DNA from: Actinomycetota bacterium
Lineage (GTDB): Bacteria > Actinomycetota > Thermoleophilia > Gaiellales > Gaiellaceae
Direction: 5' to 3'
Assembly (NCBI GenBank): GCA_005883365.1
Contig: VAXA01000200.1
Location: forward strand, 1 to 13,748
DNA: 13,748 nucleotides
Of the stretch, positions 7,239-13,748 are shown piece by piece. The stretch's first letter is position 1, and each line of letters starts with the position of its first letter. Both the position numbers and the translations under genes were made by a program. The notes below the pieces were generated by a model. The model saw only the letters and a program-made list of their open reading frames with translations, did not search any database and was not told where the DNA came from.

Positions 7239-7721
7239 GTGGAGCACGTCCAGCCGTTCAATCGCCCCTTTCCCTGGCGGGCCGCCGCGCTGGCGGCAGC
7301 CGTCGTCGCGCTCGCCGAGCTCACGGCGCTGCTCGCCCTCGCGGGCGCCCACCTCTTCCGCGTGCATCACGCGGCCGTGAAGACACGTCCGGTAGCAGCT
7401 ACCGGCCCTGTCCCGAAGGGACAGGCGACGCCGCTGCGCGCCCGATCGCGCGTCTCGGTCCTCGTCCTCAACGGCAACGGCATCTCCGGCGCCGCCGGAA
7501 CGAAGGCGACGCGGCTCCTCGCCGCCGGCTACCGGCACGCAACTGCGGGCGACGCCTCGCAGGCCTATGCGAGCTCGCTCGTCCTCTTCCGGCCTGGCTG
7601 GCAGCGTGAGGCGCAGCGCCTCGCGCACGACACCGGCATCGGGGCCGTCGCCCCGCTCGACGTCCGCCTCCCCAGGGCCGAAGCGCGGTACCAGCTCGTC
7701 CTGATCCTCGGCGCGAACTAG
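7239..7721 (+). CDS. Membrane-anchored LytR C-terminal domain (LytR_C) protein
   Basis: The 160-residue protein runs from GTG 7239 to TAG 7719-7721. Residues 15-39 form one membrane helix after a short cytoplasmic N-terminus, followed by a 30-residue Pro/Ala linker. Residues 71-158 match the LytR_C domain: the RVSVLVLNGNGISGAAGTKA start, RLLAAGY, and a closing strand before the YQLVLILG end. In many actinobacteria this domain follows an LCP ligase that attaches glycopolymers to peptidoglycan; here the LCP domain is absent and the domain stands alone. Its exact role is unknown, and an envelope location is inferred from the anchor. The start is chosen because it gives a normal anchor length; no strong ribosome site is seen. 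An open frame continues upstream but runs antisense through tmk. Confidence 0.82.
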   Translation: MEHVQPFNRPFPWRAAALAAAVVALAELTALLALAGAHLFRVHHAAVKTRPVAATGPVPKGQATPLRARSRVSVLVLNGNGISGAAGTKATRLLAAGYRHATAGDASQAYASSLVLFRPGWQREAQRLAHDTGIGAVAPLDVRLPRAEARYQLVLILGAN

Positions 7722-7758
7722 CCCCGCGAAGCCGCTTTCGGTTCCGTCCGATGCGGGG
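7722..7758 (+). terminator. Hairpin after the LytR_C gene
   Basis: CCCCGC (7722-7727) pairs with GCGGGG (7753-7758), enclosing an inner AGCCG/CGGTT stem around CTTT. It begins at the base following the stop codon. No U-tract follows. A terminator for the LytR_C gene is likely, though the stem is interrupted. Confidence 0.4.
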
Positions 7759-7774
7759 TCTACGGTCCCGTTCC

Positions 7775-7800
7775 CCGTCGGCGGAATCGCGTGCCGACGG
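7775..7800 (+). promoter_or_regulatory. Perfect hairpin upstream of nrdJ
   Basis: CCGTCGGC (7775-7782) and GCCGACGG (7793-7800) pair perfectly over 8 bp with a 10-base loop, 44 bases before the nrdJ start. It may be a terminator, an operator-like inverted repeat or part of the nrdJ leader. The region is too short for a cobalamin riboswitch and shows none of its conserved boxes. A -10-like TAGAGT (7825-7830) lies downstream without a matching -35. Confidence 0.4.
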
Positions 7801-7844
7801 CGCGGTCGAGAAGCAGTTGCAGACTAGAGTTCCGGGAGGGGAAG

Positions 7845-10601
7845 ATGGCAAGCGTCGAGCAAGTTCAGGGCAGCGAAACGGCGGCCGAAGAGGTCGTCAA
7901 CACGGTCGTCGAGGAGGGCGCCCGGCTCGGCGTGAAGCGCTTCTTCACGATCCCCGGCCGCGACCCGTTCGACGAGATCGAATGGGAGACGCGCGACGCC
8001 GTCATCCCCGGCCGCGACGGCCCCGCCTTCGAGCAGCGCAGCGTCGAGTTCCCGAAGTTCTGGTCGCAGACTGCGACGAACATCGTCGCGCAGAAGTACT
8101 TCCGCGGCCGCCTCTCGTCGCCGGAGCGCGAGTCGAGCGTCAAGCAGATGATCGGCCGCGTCGTCGACACCGTCGTCGCCTGGGGCAAGCAGGGCGGCTA
8201 TTTCGCCGACACCGACGAGGCCGAGACGTTCGAGGCAGAGCTGAAGGCGATCCTCGTCAACCAGTACGCCTCCTTCAACAGCCCCGTCTGGTTCAACGTC
8301 GGCTTCGAGGCCACGCCGCAGTGCTCGGCGTGCTTCATCCTCTCGATCGACGACTCGATGGAGTCGATCCTCGACTGGATCCGGCGGGAGGGCGTCATCT
8401 TCCGCGGCGGCTCCGGCTCGGGGGTCAACCTCGCCCGGCTGCGGTCGTCGAAGGAGCAGCTGTCGAAAGGCGGCTACGCCTCCGGCCCGGTCTCGTTCAT
8501 GCGCGGCGCCGACGCCTCCGCCGGCACGATCAAGTCAGGCGGCAAGACGCGGCGCGCGGCGAAGATGGTTGTCCTCGATGTCGACCATCCCGACGTCGAG
8601 GAGTTCATCTGGTGCAAGGCCAAGGAGGAGCGCAAGGCGCGCGTCCTCGAACAGGCGGGCTACGACATGTCGCTCGACTCGCCGGACTGGGCCTCGATCC
8701 AGTACCAGAATGCGAACAACTCCGTCCGCGTCAGCGACGCGTTCATGGAGGCTGCGACGAAGGGCGACGAGTTCAACCTCACCGCCCGCACCGACGGCAC
8801 CGTCCTCGAGACCGTCGACGGGCGTGACCTGCTGCGCCAGATCGCCGCGGCGGCGTGGGAGTGCGCGGATCCCGGCGTCCAGTACGACACGACGATCAAC
8901 TCGTGGCACACGCTGCCGAACACGGGCCGGATCAACGCGTCGAACCCGTGCTCGGAGTACATGTCGATCGACGACTCCGCGTGCAATCTGGCCTCACTCA
9001 ACCTCATGAAGTTCCGGCGGGAGGACGGCGAGCTCGACGTCGAGGCGTTCGAGCACGCGGTCGACGTCGTCTTCCTCGCCCAGGAGATCCTCGTCGGCTA
9101 CTCGTCCTATCCGACGCCCGAGATCGGGCGGAACGCGAAGCGGTTCCGGCAGCTCGGGCTCGGTTACGCGAACCTCGGTGCGCTCCTAATGGCGCGCGGG
9201 CTGCCGTACGACTCCGACGAGGGCCGCGCCTACGCGGCGGCGATCACCGGCCTCATGACCGGCCGCGCCTACCGCAAGTCGGCTGAGATCGCCGCCCGGA
9301 TGGGACCGTTCGACGGCTACCAGGTCAACCGGGCGCCGATGATCGGCGTGATCGCGAAGCACCGCGCCGCCGTCGGCAACATCGAGCACGCCGACTCCGT
9401 CCCGGCCGACCTGCTCGGGACCTGCCGCAAGGCGTGGGACGACGCGCTCGATCTCGGCGAGATCCACGGCTTCCGGAACGCGCAGGCGACCGTCCTCGCG
9501 CCGACCGGAACGATCAGCTTCATGATGGATTGCGACACCACCGGCGTCGAGCCCGACTTCTCGCTCGTCAAGTCGAAGAAGCTCGTCGGCGGCGGCGAGA
9601 TCACGATCGTCAACAAGACGGTTCCGATGGCGCTCGAGCGTCTCGGCTACGCGCCGCGTGAGGTCGAGGAGGTCGTCGCCTTCGTCGACGAGCGGAATGG
9701 CGTCGTCGGCGCCCCGTACGTGAAGACGGAGCATTTCCCGATCTTCGACTGCGCCGTCGGCGAACGGGCCATCCACTACCTCGGCCACGTCCGGATGATG
9801 GGTGCCGTCCAGCCCTTCATTTCCGGCGCGATCTCGAAGACGGTGAACATGCCGGAAGAGGCCACAGTCGAGGACGTGATGGACCTCTACATCGACGCGT
9901 GGAAGCTCGGCGTCAAGGCGATCGCGATCTACCGCGACAACTGCAAGGTCGCGCAGCCGCTCTCGAGCTCCGGCAAGGACGGCCAGACCGCCGTCGCGAC
10001 GCCGCCCATCCAGGTGCACGAGCGCAAGCGCCTGCCGCTCGACCGCACCGAGGTCGGCCGCAAGTTCCAGGTCGGCGACCACGAGGGCTACATCCACGTC
10101 GGCCTCTACGACGACGGCAGCCCCGGCGACATCTTCGTCGACATCGCGAAGGACGGGACGACGATGGCCGGCCTGATGAACTCGCTCTGCCTCGCCGTCT
10201 CGATGGGCCTCCAGTACGGCGTACCGCCCGAGGTCTACGTCTCGAAGCTCAGCCACATGCGCTTCGAGCCGAGCGGACTGACGAACGACGCCGACATCAG
10301 GACGGCGAAGTCGATCGTCGACTACATCTTCCGCTGGTTCGGCAAGCGGTTCCTCACGGCCGAGCAGCAGGAGGAGGCGGGGATCCTCTCGCCCGAGGTG
10401 AAGGCGCGGATGGCCGAGCGGTACGCGAACGCAGAGGCGGCCACGCCCGTGGAGCCGACCGAGGCGCCGCCGCCCGGCCAGACGGCTCTCTTCAACTCGT
10501 GGGAGGACGCCGTCGAGTGCGCCCGCTGCGGCGGCCGGATGGTCCGTACCGGCAGCTGCTACACGTGCCGCGACTGCGGAACGAACACCGGCTGCTCGTA
10601 G
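7845..10601 (+). CDS. nrdJ: Adenosylcobalamin-dependent (class II) ribonucleoside-diphosphate reductase
   Basis: The 918-residue enzyme reduces ribonucleotides to deoxyribonucleotides with a radical generated from coenzyme B12, independent of oxygen. ATG 7845 has GGAGG five bases upstream. The finger-loop motif NPCSE (367-371) supplies the radical Cys369 and Glu371. Cys380 in SACNLASLNL and Cys163 in QCSACFIL are the expected redox pair. FRGGSGSGVNLARL is the substrate loop, and ATVLAPTGTISFMMDCDTTG is the conserved barrel segment. Residues of about 740-835 form the TSCPD domain. The C-terminus has a zinc-ribbon-like cysteine cluster (Cys892, 895, 905, 908, 911 and 917) likely to regenerate the active-site disulfide. 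No N-terminal ATP cone is seen. No partner small subunit is present, as expected for class II. It is followed after 21 bases by a secreted-protein gene. Confidence 0.97.
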   Translation: MASVEQVQGSETAAEEVVNTVVEEGARLGVKRFFTIPGRDPFDEIEWETRDAVIPGRDGPAFEQRSVEFPKFWSQTATNIVAQKYFRGRLSSPERESSVKQMIGRVVDTVVAWGKQGGYFADTDEAETFEAELKAILVNQYASFNSPVWFNVGFEATPQCSACFILSIDDSMESILDWIRREGVIFRGGSGSGVNLARLRSSKEQLSKGGYASGPVSFMRGADASAGTIKSGGKTRRAAKMVVLDVDHPDVEEFIWCKAKEERKARVLEQAGYDMSLDSPDWASIQYQNANNSVRVSDAFMEAATKGDEFNLTARTDGTVLETVDGRDLLRQIAAAAWECADPGVQYDTTINSWHTLPNTGRINASNPCSEYMSIDDSACNLASLNLMKFRREDGELDVEAFEHAVDVVFLAQEILVGYSSYPTPEIGRNAKRFRQLGLGYANLGALLMARGLPYDSDEGRAYAAAITGLMTGRAYRKSAEIAARMGPFDGYQVNRAPMIGVIAKHRAAVGNIEHADSVPADLLGTCRKAWDDALDLGEIHGFRNAQATVLAPTGTISFMMDCDTTGVEPDFSLVKSKKLVGGGEITIVNKTVPMALERLGYAPREVEEVVAFVDERNGVVGAPYVKTEHFPIFDCAVGERAIHYLGHVRMMGAVQPFISGAISKTVNMPEEATVEDVMDLYIDAWKLGVKAIAIYRDNCKVAQPLSSSGKDGQTAVATPPIQVHERKRLPLDRTEVGRKFQVGDHEGYIHVGLYDDGSPGDIFVDIAKDGTTMAGLMNSLCLAVSMGLQYGVPPEVYVSKLSHMRFEPSGLTNDADIRTAKSIVDYIFRWFGKRFLTAEQQEEAGILSPEVKARMAERYANAEAATPVEPTEAPPPGQTALFNSWEDAVECARCGGRMVRTGSCYTCRDCGTNTGCS

Positions 10602-10622
10602 AGAGCGCTCCGAGAAGGTTCC

Positions 10623-12401
10623 GTGGACGTCACGAGGATCAGGAGGGCGGCGGGGGCCGCCCTCCTAGGTGCGCTCGTCCTCGGCGGCCTCGTGGTCGCC
10701 CCGGCGGCAAGCGCAGCGATCACCGGATCGCACATCACGACCCCCGCCGACCCGTCGTTCTTCGTCGCGGACGAGGACGCTGCGACGCAGACGTTCGCGA
10801 TCTCGGGCACCACCACCGGAGGCAACCCTGCAAGCGACATGGTCGACGTCCGCTGCTACTACGGCGGGACTTCCGTGCGGGTTGTCCACAATGTGGCGCT
10901 CAACGCAGACGGCTCGTTCTCGGTTCCCGCAGCCAACCTTAATGGGTCTCTCGATCTCACTTGCCGGCTTCGGGCCGTGCCCGCAGGCACGAAGCCCTCC
11001 GACGTGACGGCGTTCTCCGGGCCCGCGGTCGGCGTCGGCGAACGCGGCTCCTCCAAGCTGAGCGGGGGCCCGAACACCGGAAAGACGTACGACTACTTCT
11101 TCGACGCCCAGCAGCTGACTGCCGCGTTCGACTACGTCTCGCTCGGAAACTGCGGCATCGACGACGGTTACCTCTACGACCCGACGTACGCGAATACCAC
11201 GATCACGTTCTCGTGCAATGCCGGCCTCCTGCGCGCCGAGTCGCCGGCGAAACCGACCCGCTCCGAGCTACAGATCGACGGGGTAAACGTGTACGAGCCC
11301 GCGCAGGGGTTCTTCATCAACTCGGACGCGACCGGCCTACCCTCGTTGACGGACACATACACCGTGGACGCCGCCACCGGCAACGTCGTGATCCACGAGA
11401 CCGACCCGCTCGTCAAGTGTCCGAAGGTGGCGTACCCGCCGACGACGGCGTCCTGCGGCAGCTTCGTCTCCGCCGGCGTGACCGACAACCGCACGATCAC
11501 CCAGGATCACGACGGGCACCTCAGCTGGATCTCTGACACGTTCACGAGCACGGACGGCAAGGCGCACTCGCTCGACCTGCTCTGGGACAACAACCAGCGG
11601 TTCTGGGGACCGAGCGGCAACTCGGCCCAGGTCGAGTACGAGTTCCCGGGGCAGACGAGCTTCTCGACGCACGCGGTCGGCGATGCCGTCTCGCCGCTCG
11701 CGTCCGAGCCCGGCACGATCCTGATCCGGATGCACGGCGCAGCCGACGGCGACATGGCCACCGGCCAGGGCGCGATCGTCTACGACCGGCCGGCAGCCGG
11801 CGCAACGTTCACCTTCGTCCAGAGCTTCGACAGCGCGTTCACGCTGCACCAGACGGGCAGCGTGCCCGCAGGCGGCTCTACACGGTTCCGTTTCGCCTAC
11901 GTGCAGGACTACCAGGCTGCCAAGGTCGCCTCTCTGGCTCAGACAGCGAGCACCGCGTTCCTCAACACGATCGCCGTCTCGAGGTCGGGCAAAGGGAAGG
12001 GAAAGGTGACGAGCTCGCCGGGCGGAATCTCGTGCGGCAAGACCTGCTCCCACGGCTACGGGTACGGAATGTCGGTCACCCTCAAGGCGAAACCCGCCAG
12101 GGGATCGAGGTTCCTGCGCTGGTCGGGCGCCTGCAAGGGCACCGGCCGCTGCACGATCACCACCACCGACAACGTCACCGTCAACGCAAGGTTCGTCCTC
12201 CGGCCTTGTGTCGTCCCGAACGTCGTCGGCAAGACCCTGAAGGCGGCTAAGCGCGCGCTGACACGAGCCTCTTGCTCCGTCGGCAAGATCACGACGGCCA
12301 CTTCCTCGACGGTGACGAAGGGACGCGTCGTCTCCCAGAAGCCGAAGCGCGGCAGGCGGCTGAAGCCGCACGCGAAGGTCGCGCTCGTCGTGAGCGCCTA
12401 G
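10623..12401 (+). CDS. Secreted protein with InlB-type repeat and C-terminal PASTA domain, unknown function
   Basis: The 592-residue protein starts at GTG 10623, with AGAAGG (10613-10618) four bases upstream. Residues 1-31 are a signal peptide (basic RIRR, hydrophobic core, AASA cleavage). Residues 32-130 look like an Ig-type beta domain (FAISGTTTGG, ALNADGSFSVP). Residues 135-450 are beta-rich with several cysteines and Asn/Gly/Thr; I do not recognise a family. Residues 456-527 match a divergent InlB/Flg_new repeat (KVTSSPGGISCGKTCSHGYG, FLRWSGACKG, NVTVNARF). Residues 528-592 are one PASTA domain (CVVPNVVGKTLKAAKRAL, RVVSQKPKRGRRLKPHAKV), a fold that can bind peptidoglycan stems or serve as a spacer. 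No LPXTG or membrane anchor closes the protein, so it may be released or held by the basic PASTA domain. It lies only 21 bases after nrdJ, so shared transcription is possible. Confidence 0.85.
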   Translation: MDVTRIRRAAGAALLGALVLGGLVVAPAASAAITGSHITTPADPSFFVADEDAATQTFAISGTTTGGNPASDMVDVRCYYGGTSVRVVHNVALNADGSFSVPAANLNGSLDLTCRLRAVPAGTKPSDVTAFSGPAVGVGERGSSKLSGGPNTGKTYDYFFDAQQLTAAFDYVSLGNCGIDDGYLYDPTYANTTITFSCNAGLLRAESPAKPTRSELQIDGVNVYEPAQGFFINSDATGLPSLTDTYTVDAATGNVVIHETDPLVKCPKVAYPPTTASCGSFVSAGVTDNRTITQDHDGHLSWISDTFTSTDGKAHSLDLLWDNNQRFWGPSGNSAQVEYEFPGQTSFSTHAVGDAVSPLASEPGTILIRMHGAADGDMATGQGAIVYDRPAAGATFTFVQSFDSAFTLHQTGSVPAGGSTRFRFAYVQDYQAAKVASLAQTASTAFLNTIAVSRSGKGKGKVTSSPGGISCGKTCSHGYGYGMSVTLKAKPARGSRFLRWSGACKGTGRCTITTTDNVTVNARFVLRPCVVPNVVGKTLKAAKRALTRASCSVGKITTATSSTVTKGRVVSQKPKRGRRLKPHAKVALVVSA

Positions 12402-12420
12402 CACTCCGCGAGACCGGATC

Positions 12421-12441
12421 CGTTGCTGTAGAGCCGCAACG
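12421..12441 (+). terminator. Short hairpin after the PASTA-protein gene
   Basis: CGTTGC (12421-12426) and GCAACG (12436-12441) pair over 6 bp around a 9-base loop, between the two plus-strand genes. No U-tract follows, and the start of the next gene is only 16 bases on. This is a weak candidate terminator or leader hairpin. Confidence 0.3.
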
Positions 12442-12457
12442 CTGCCAGGATGAGGGA

Positions 12458-13748
12458 ATGGCCACTTGCCGTTCCTGCGGCCAGGACAACCCTGAGATCG
12501 CCCGTTTCTGCCTCGCGTGCGGAGCTTCGCTCGAGGAGGAGGCGCCGCGGCGCGAGGAGCGCCGGTTCGTCAGCGTCGTCTTCATCGACCTCGTGGGCTT
12601 CACGTCGCGCTCGGAGCAGCTCGATCCGGAGGACGTGCGCGCGATCCTGACGCCGTATCACGGGACGGTGCGCGACGAGCTGGAGTCCTTTGGCGGGGTC
12701 GTGGAGAAGTTCGTCGGCGACGCCGTCATGGCCGTCTTCGGCGCGCCGACCGCCCATGGCGACGATCCCGAGCGCGCCGTTCGGGCGGCTCTCGCCGTCC
12801 GCGACGCGGTGGCCGCACTCAACGTGGAGCAGCCGGAGCTCGAGCTCCGTATTCGTGGCGCCGTAAACACCGGCGAGGCGGTCGTCACGCTCTCGGCGCG
12901 GCCCGCGCTCGGCGAGGCGATGGTCGCCGGCGACGTCGTGAACACCGCGTCGCGCCTGCAACAGCACGCGCCGGTCGGCGAGATCATCGTCGGCGACGAG
13001 ACGTACCGAGCCACGCGCGCAGCGATCGAGTACGAGCCGCTCGAGGCGGTAACGGCAAAGGGGAAAGGTATGCCCCTCGAAGCCTGGCGCGCCGTGGCGG
13101 CGTCCTCAGCCACGGGCGAACGAGACCTGTCGACCACGCCGTTCGTCGGGCGCAGCAGGGAGGTCGGCCTCCTCGACGCGACCTGGGAGCGCGTGAAGCT
13201 CGAACGCCACCCGCACCTCATCACCGTGCTCGGCCCCTCCGGGGTCGGCAAGTCGCGGCTCACGGCGGAGTTCACGCAGCGCATCTCGTCCAGCGGCGGC
13301 CGGGTCGTCCGCGGCCGCTGCCTGCCCTATCGGGAGCGCAGCGCGTACGGCGCCTTCGCGGCGCAGGTTAAGGAGCTCGCCGGCATCTTCGACAGCGACG
13401 ACGTCGAGGTGGCGACCGGAAAGCTGCGCACGCTCGTGGAACGACTCGTCGGGAAGGAGGAGGCCGAGGCCGTCGCGGGACATCTTGCGATCCTGCTCGG
13501 GTTCGAGACGAAGGCGACGGTGCCCGATCGGGAGAGTCTCTTCCAGTCGGTGCGTGTCTTCATCGAGGCGGGCGCGCGAGACGAGGCTACGGCGTTCGTG
13601 TTCGAGGACATCCACTGGGCGGACTCTGCGCTCCTCGACCTGATCGAGCTCCTGGCCGCGCGCCTGCACGACCTTCCGGTTCTGCTCCTGACCCTCGCGC
13701 GGCCGGAGCTGCTCGACGCACGACCCACGTGGGGCGGCGGACTGGGCG
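12458..13748 (+). CDS. Zinc ribbon, class III adenylate cyclase and AAA ATPase protein (partial, runs off right edge)
   Basis: The first 430 residues of a larger protein are visible from ATG 12458, with AGGA seven bases upstream. Residues 4-21 form a small zinc ribbon (Cys4, 7, 18 and 21). Residues 36-190 are a class III cyclase domain: metal Asp44 (VFIDLVGFTS) and Asp88 (KFVGDAVMAVFG), candidate purine-recognition Lys84 and Asp159, and Asn162/Arg166 in VNTASRL. These match an active adenylate cyclase. Residues 228 onward (FVGRSREVGLL) start an AAA/NACHT-like ATPase with Walker A GPSGVGKS (259-266) and Walker B VFEDIHWAD (381-389). Family members usually continue into TPR-like repeats or a LuxR-type output; that part is outside the window. 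It is predicted to be cytoplasmic, with no membrane segment in the visible part. It probably makes cAMP in response to an unknown ligand bound by the ATPase/repeat part. Confidence 0.93.
   Translation, partial: MATCRSCGQDNPEIARFCLACGASLEEEAPRREERRFVSVVFIDLVGFTSRSEQLDPEDVRAILTPYHGTVRDELESFGGVVEKFVGDAVMAVFGAPTAHGDDPERAVRAALAVRDAVAALNVEQPELELRIRGAVNTGEAVVTLSARPALGEAMVAGDVVNTASRLQQHAPVGEIIVGDETYRATRAAIEYEPLEAVTAKGKGMPLEAWRAVAASSATGERDLSTTPFVGRSREVGLLDATWERVKLERHPHLITVLGPSGVGKSRLTAEFTQRISSSGGRVVRGRCLPYRERSAYGAFAAQVKELAGIFDSDDVEVATGKLRTLVERLVGKEEAEAVAGHLAILLGFETKATVPDRESLFQSVRVFIEAGARDEATAFVFEDIHWADSALLDLIELLAARLHDLPVLLLTLARPELLDARPTWGGGLG

Noticed and set aside
7722..7844. Cobalamin riboswitch upstream of nrdJ
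   Set aside because: The gap is only 123 bases and shows no recognisable B12 box; hairpins alone are not enough.
9186..10256. Minus-strand open frame of 356 codons inside nrdJ
   Set aside because: It is antisense to the strongly supported nrdJ and low in complexity (Asp/Arg/Val/Leu), with no motif.
11337..12404. Minus-strand open frame of 355 codons opposite the PASTA protein
   Set aside because: It is Arg/Ala/Gly-rich without motifs, while the plus strand has a signal peptide, an InlB repeat and PASTA.
12517..13371. Plus-strand open frame of 284 codons overlapping the cyclase
   Set aside because: It is in a different frame from the cyclase/AAA motifs, Arg-rich, and a product of GC bias.

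Overview
This is a very GC-rich chromosomal segment with GTG-rich starts and strongly G/C-biased third codon positions. The gene types point to a high-GC actinobacterium. The mix of secreted PASTA/InlB-repeat proteins, a B12-dependent ribonucleotide reductase and a zinc-ribbon/adenylate cyclase/AAA protein is reminiscent of Thermoleophilia (Gaiella/Solirubrobacter-like). That placement is inference, as no rRNA or marker phylogeny is available here. I see no mobile elements, CRISPR, tRNA or rRNA, and no gap over 300 bases lacks a gene.

Layout. (1) Bases 1-3613, minus strand: an envelope pair, a membrane-anchored YkuD L,D-transpeptidase followed by a secreted D-glucuronyl C5-epimerase-like protein that runs off the left edge. 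(2) Bases 3635-4105, plus: a small FMN-binding PNPOx-like protein, divergent from the transpeptidase with only 21 bases between the starts. (3) Bases 4290-5333, plus: a housekeeping-type sigma-70 factor with a recognisable promoter, a structured leader and what looks like a CTG start. A perfect 15-bp hairpin closes it. (4) Bases 5518-7168, minus: tmk and holB overlapping as an operon (dTMP kinase and the clamp-loader delta' subunit), facing the sigma gene. (5) Bases 7239-7721, plus: a short membrane protein with a stand-alone LytR_C domain. (6) Bases 7845-10601, plus: nrdJ, the class II ribonucleotide reductase, preceded by two hairpins. (7) Bases 10623-12401, plus: a secreted protein with a signal peptide, an unrecognised beta-rich middle, an InlB-type repeat and a PASTA domain, only 21 bases after nrdJ. 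(8) Bases 12458-13748, plus: a zinc ribbon, class III adenylate cyclase and AAA ATPase signalling protein, cut by the right edge.

Functional themes. tmk, holB and nrdJ all serve DNA precursor supply and replication. The left-hand pair and the LytR_C and PASTA proteins act at the envelope. The sigma factor and cyclase are regulatory. I did not find a clearly new defence or biosynthetic system. The best leads are the degenerate glycosidase-like tail on the epimerase-like protein, the CTG-started sigma gene with a leader that can pair in two ways, an in-frame coding-like tail after the amber stop of holB, and the large unassigned secreted protein behind nrdJ.
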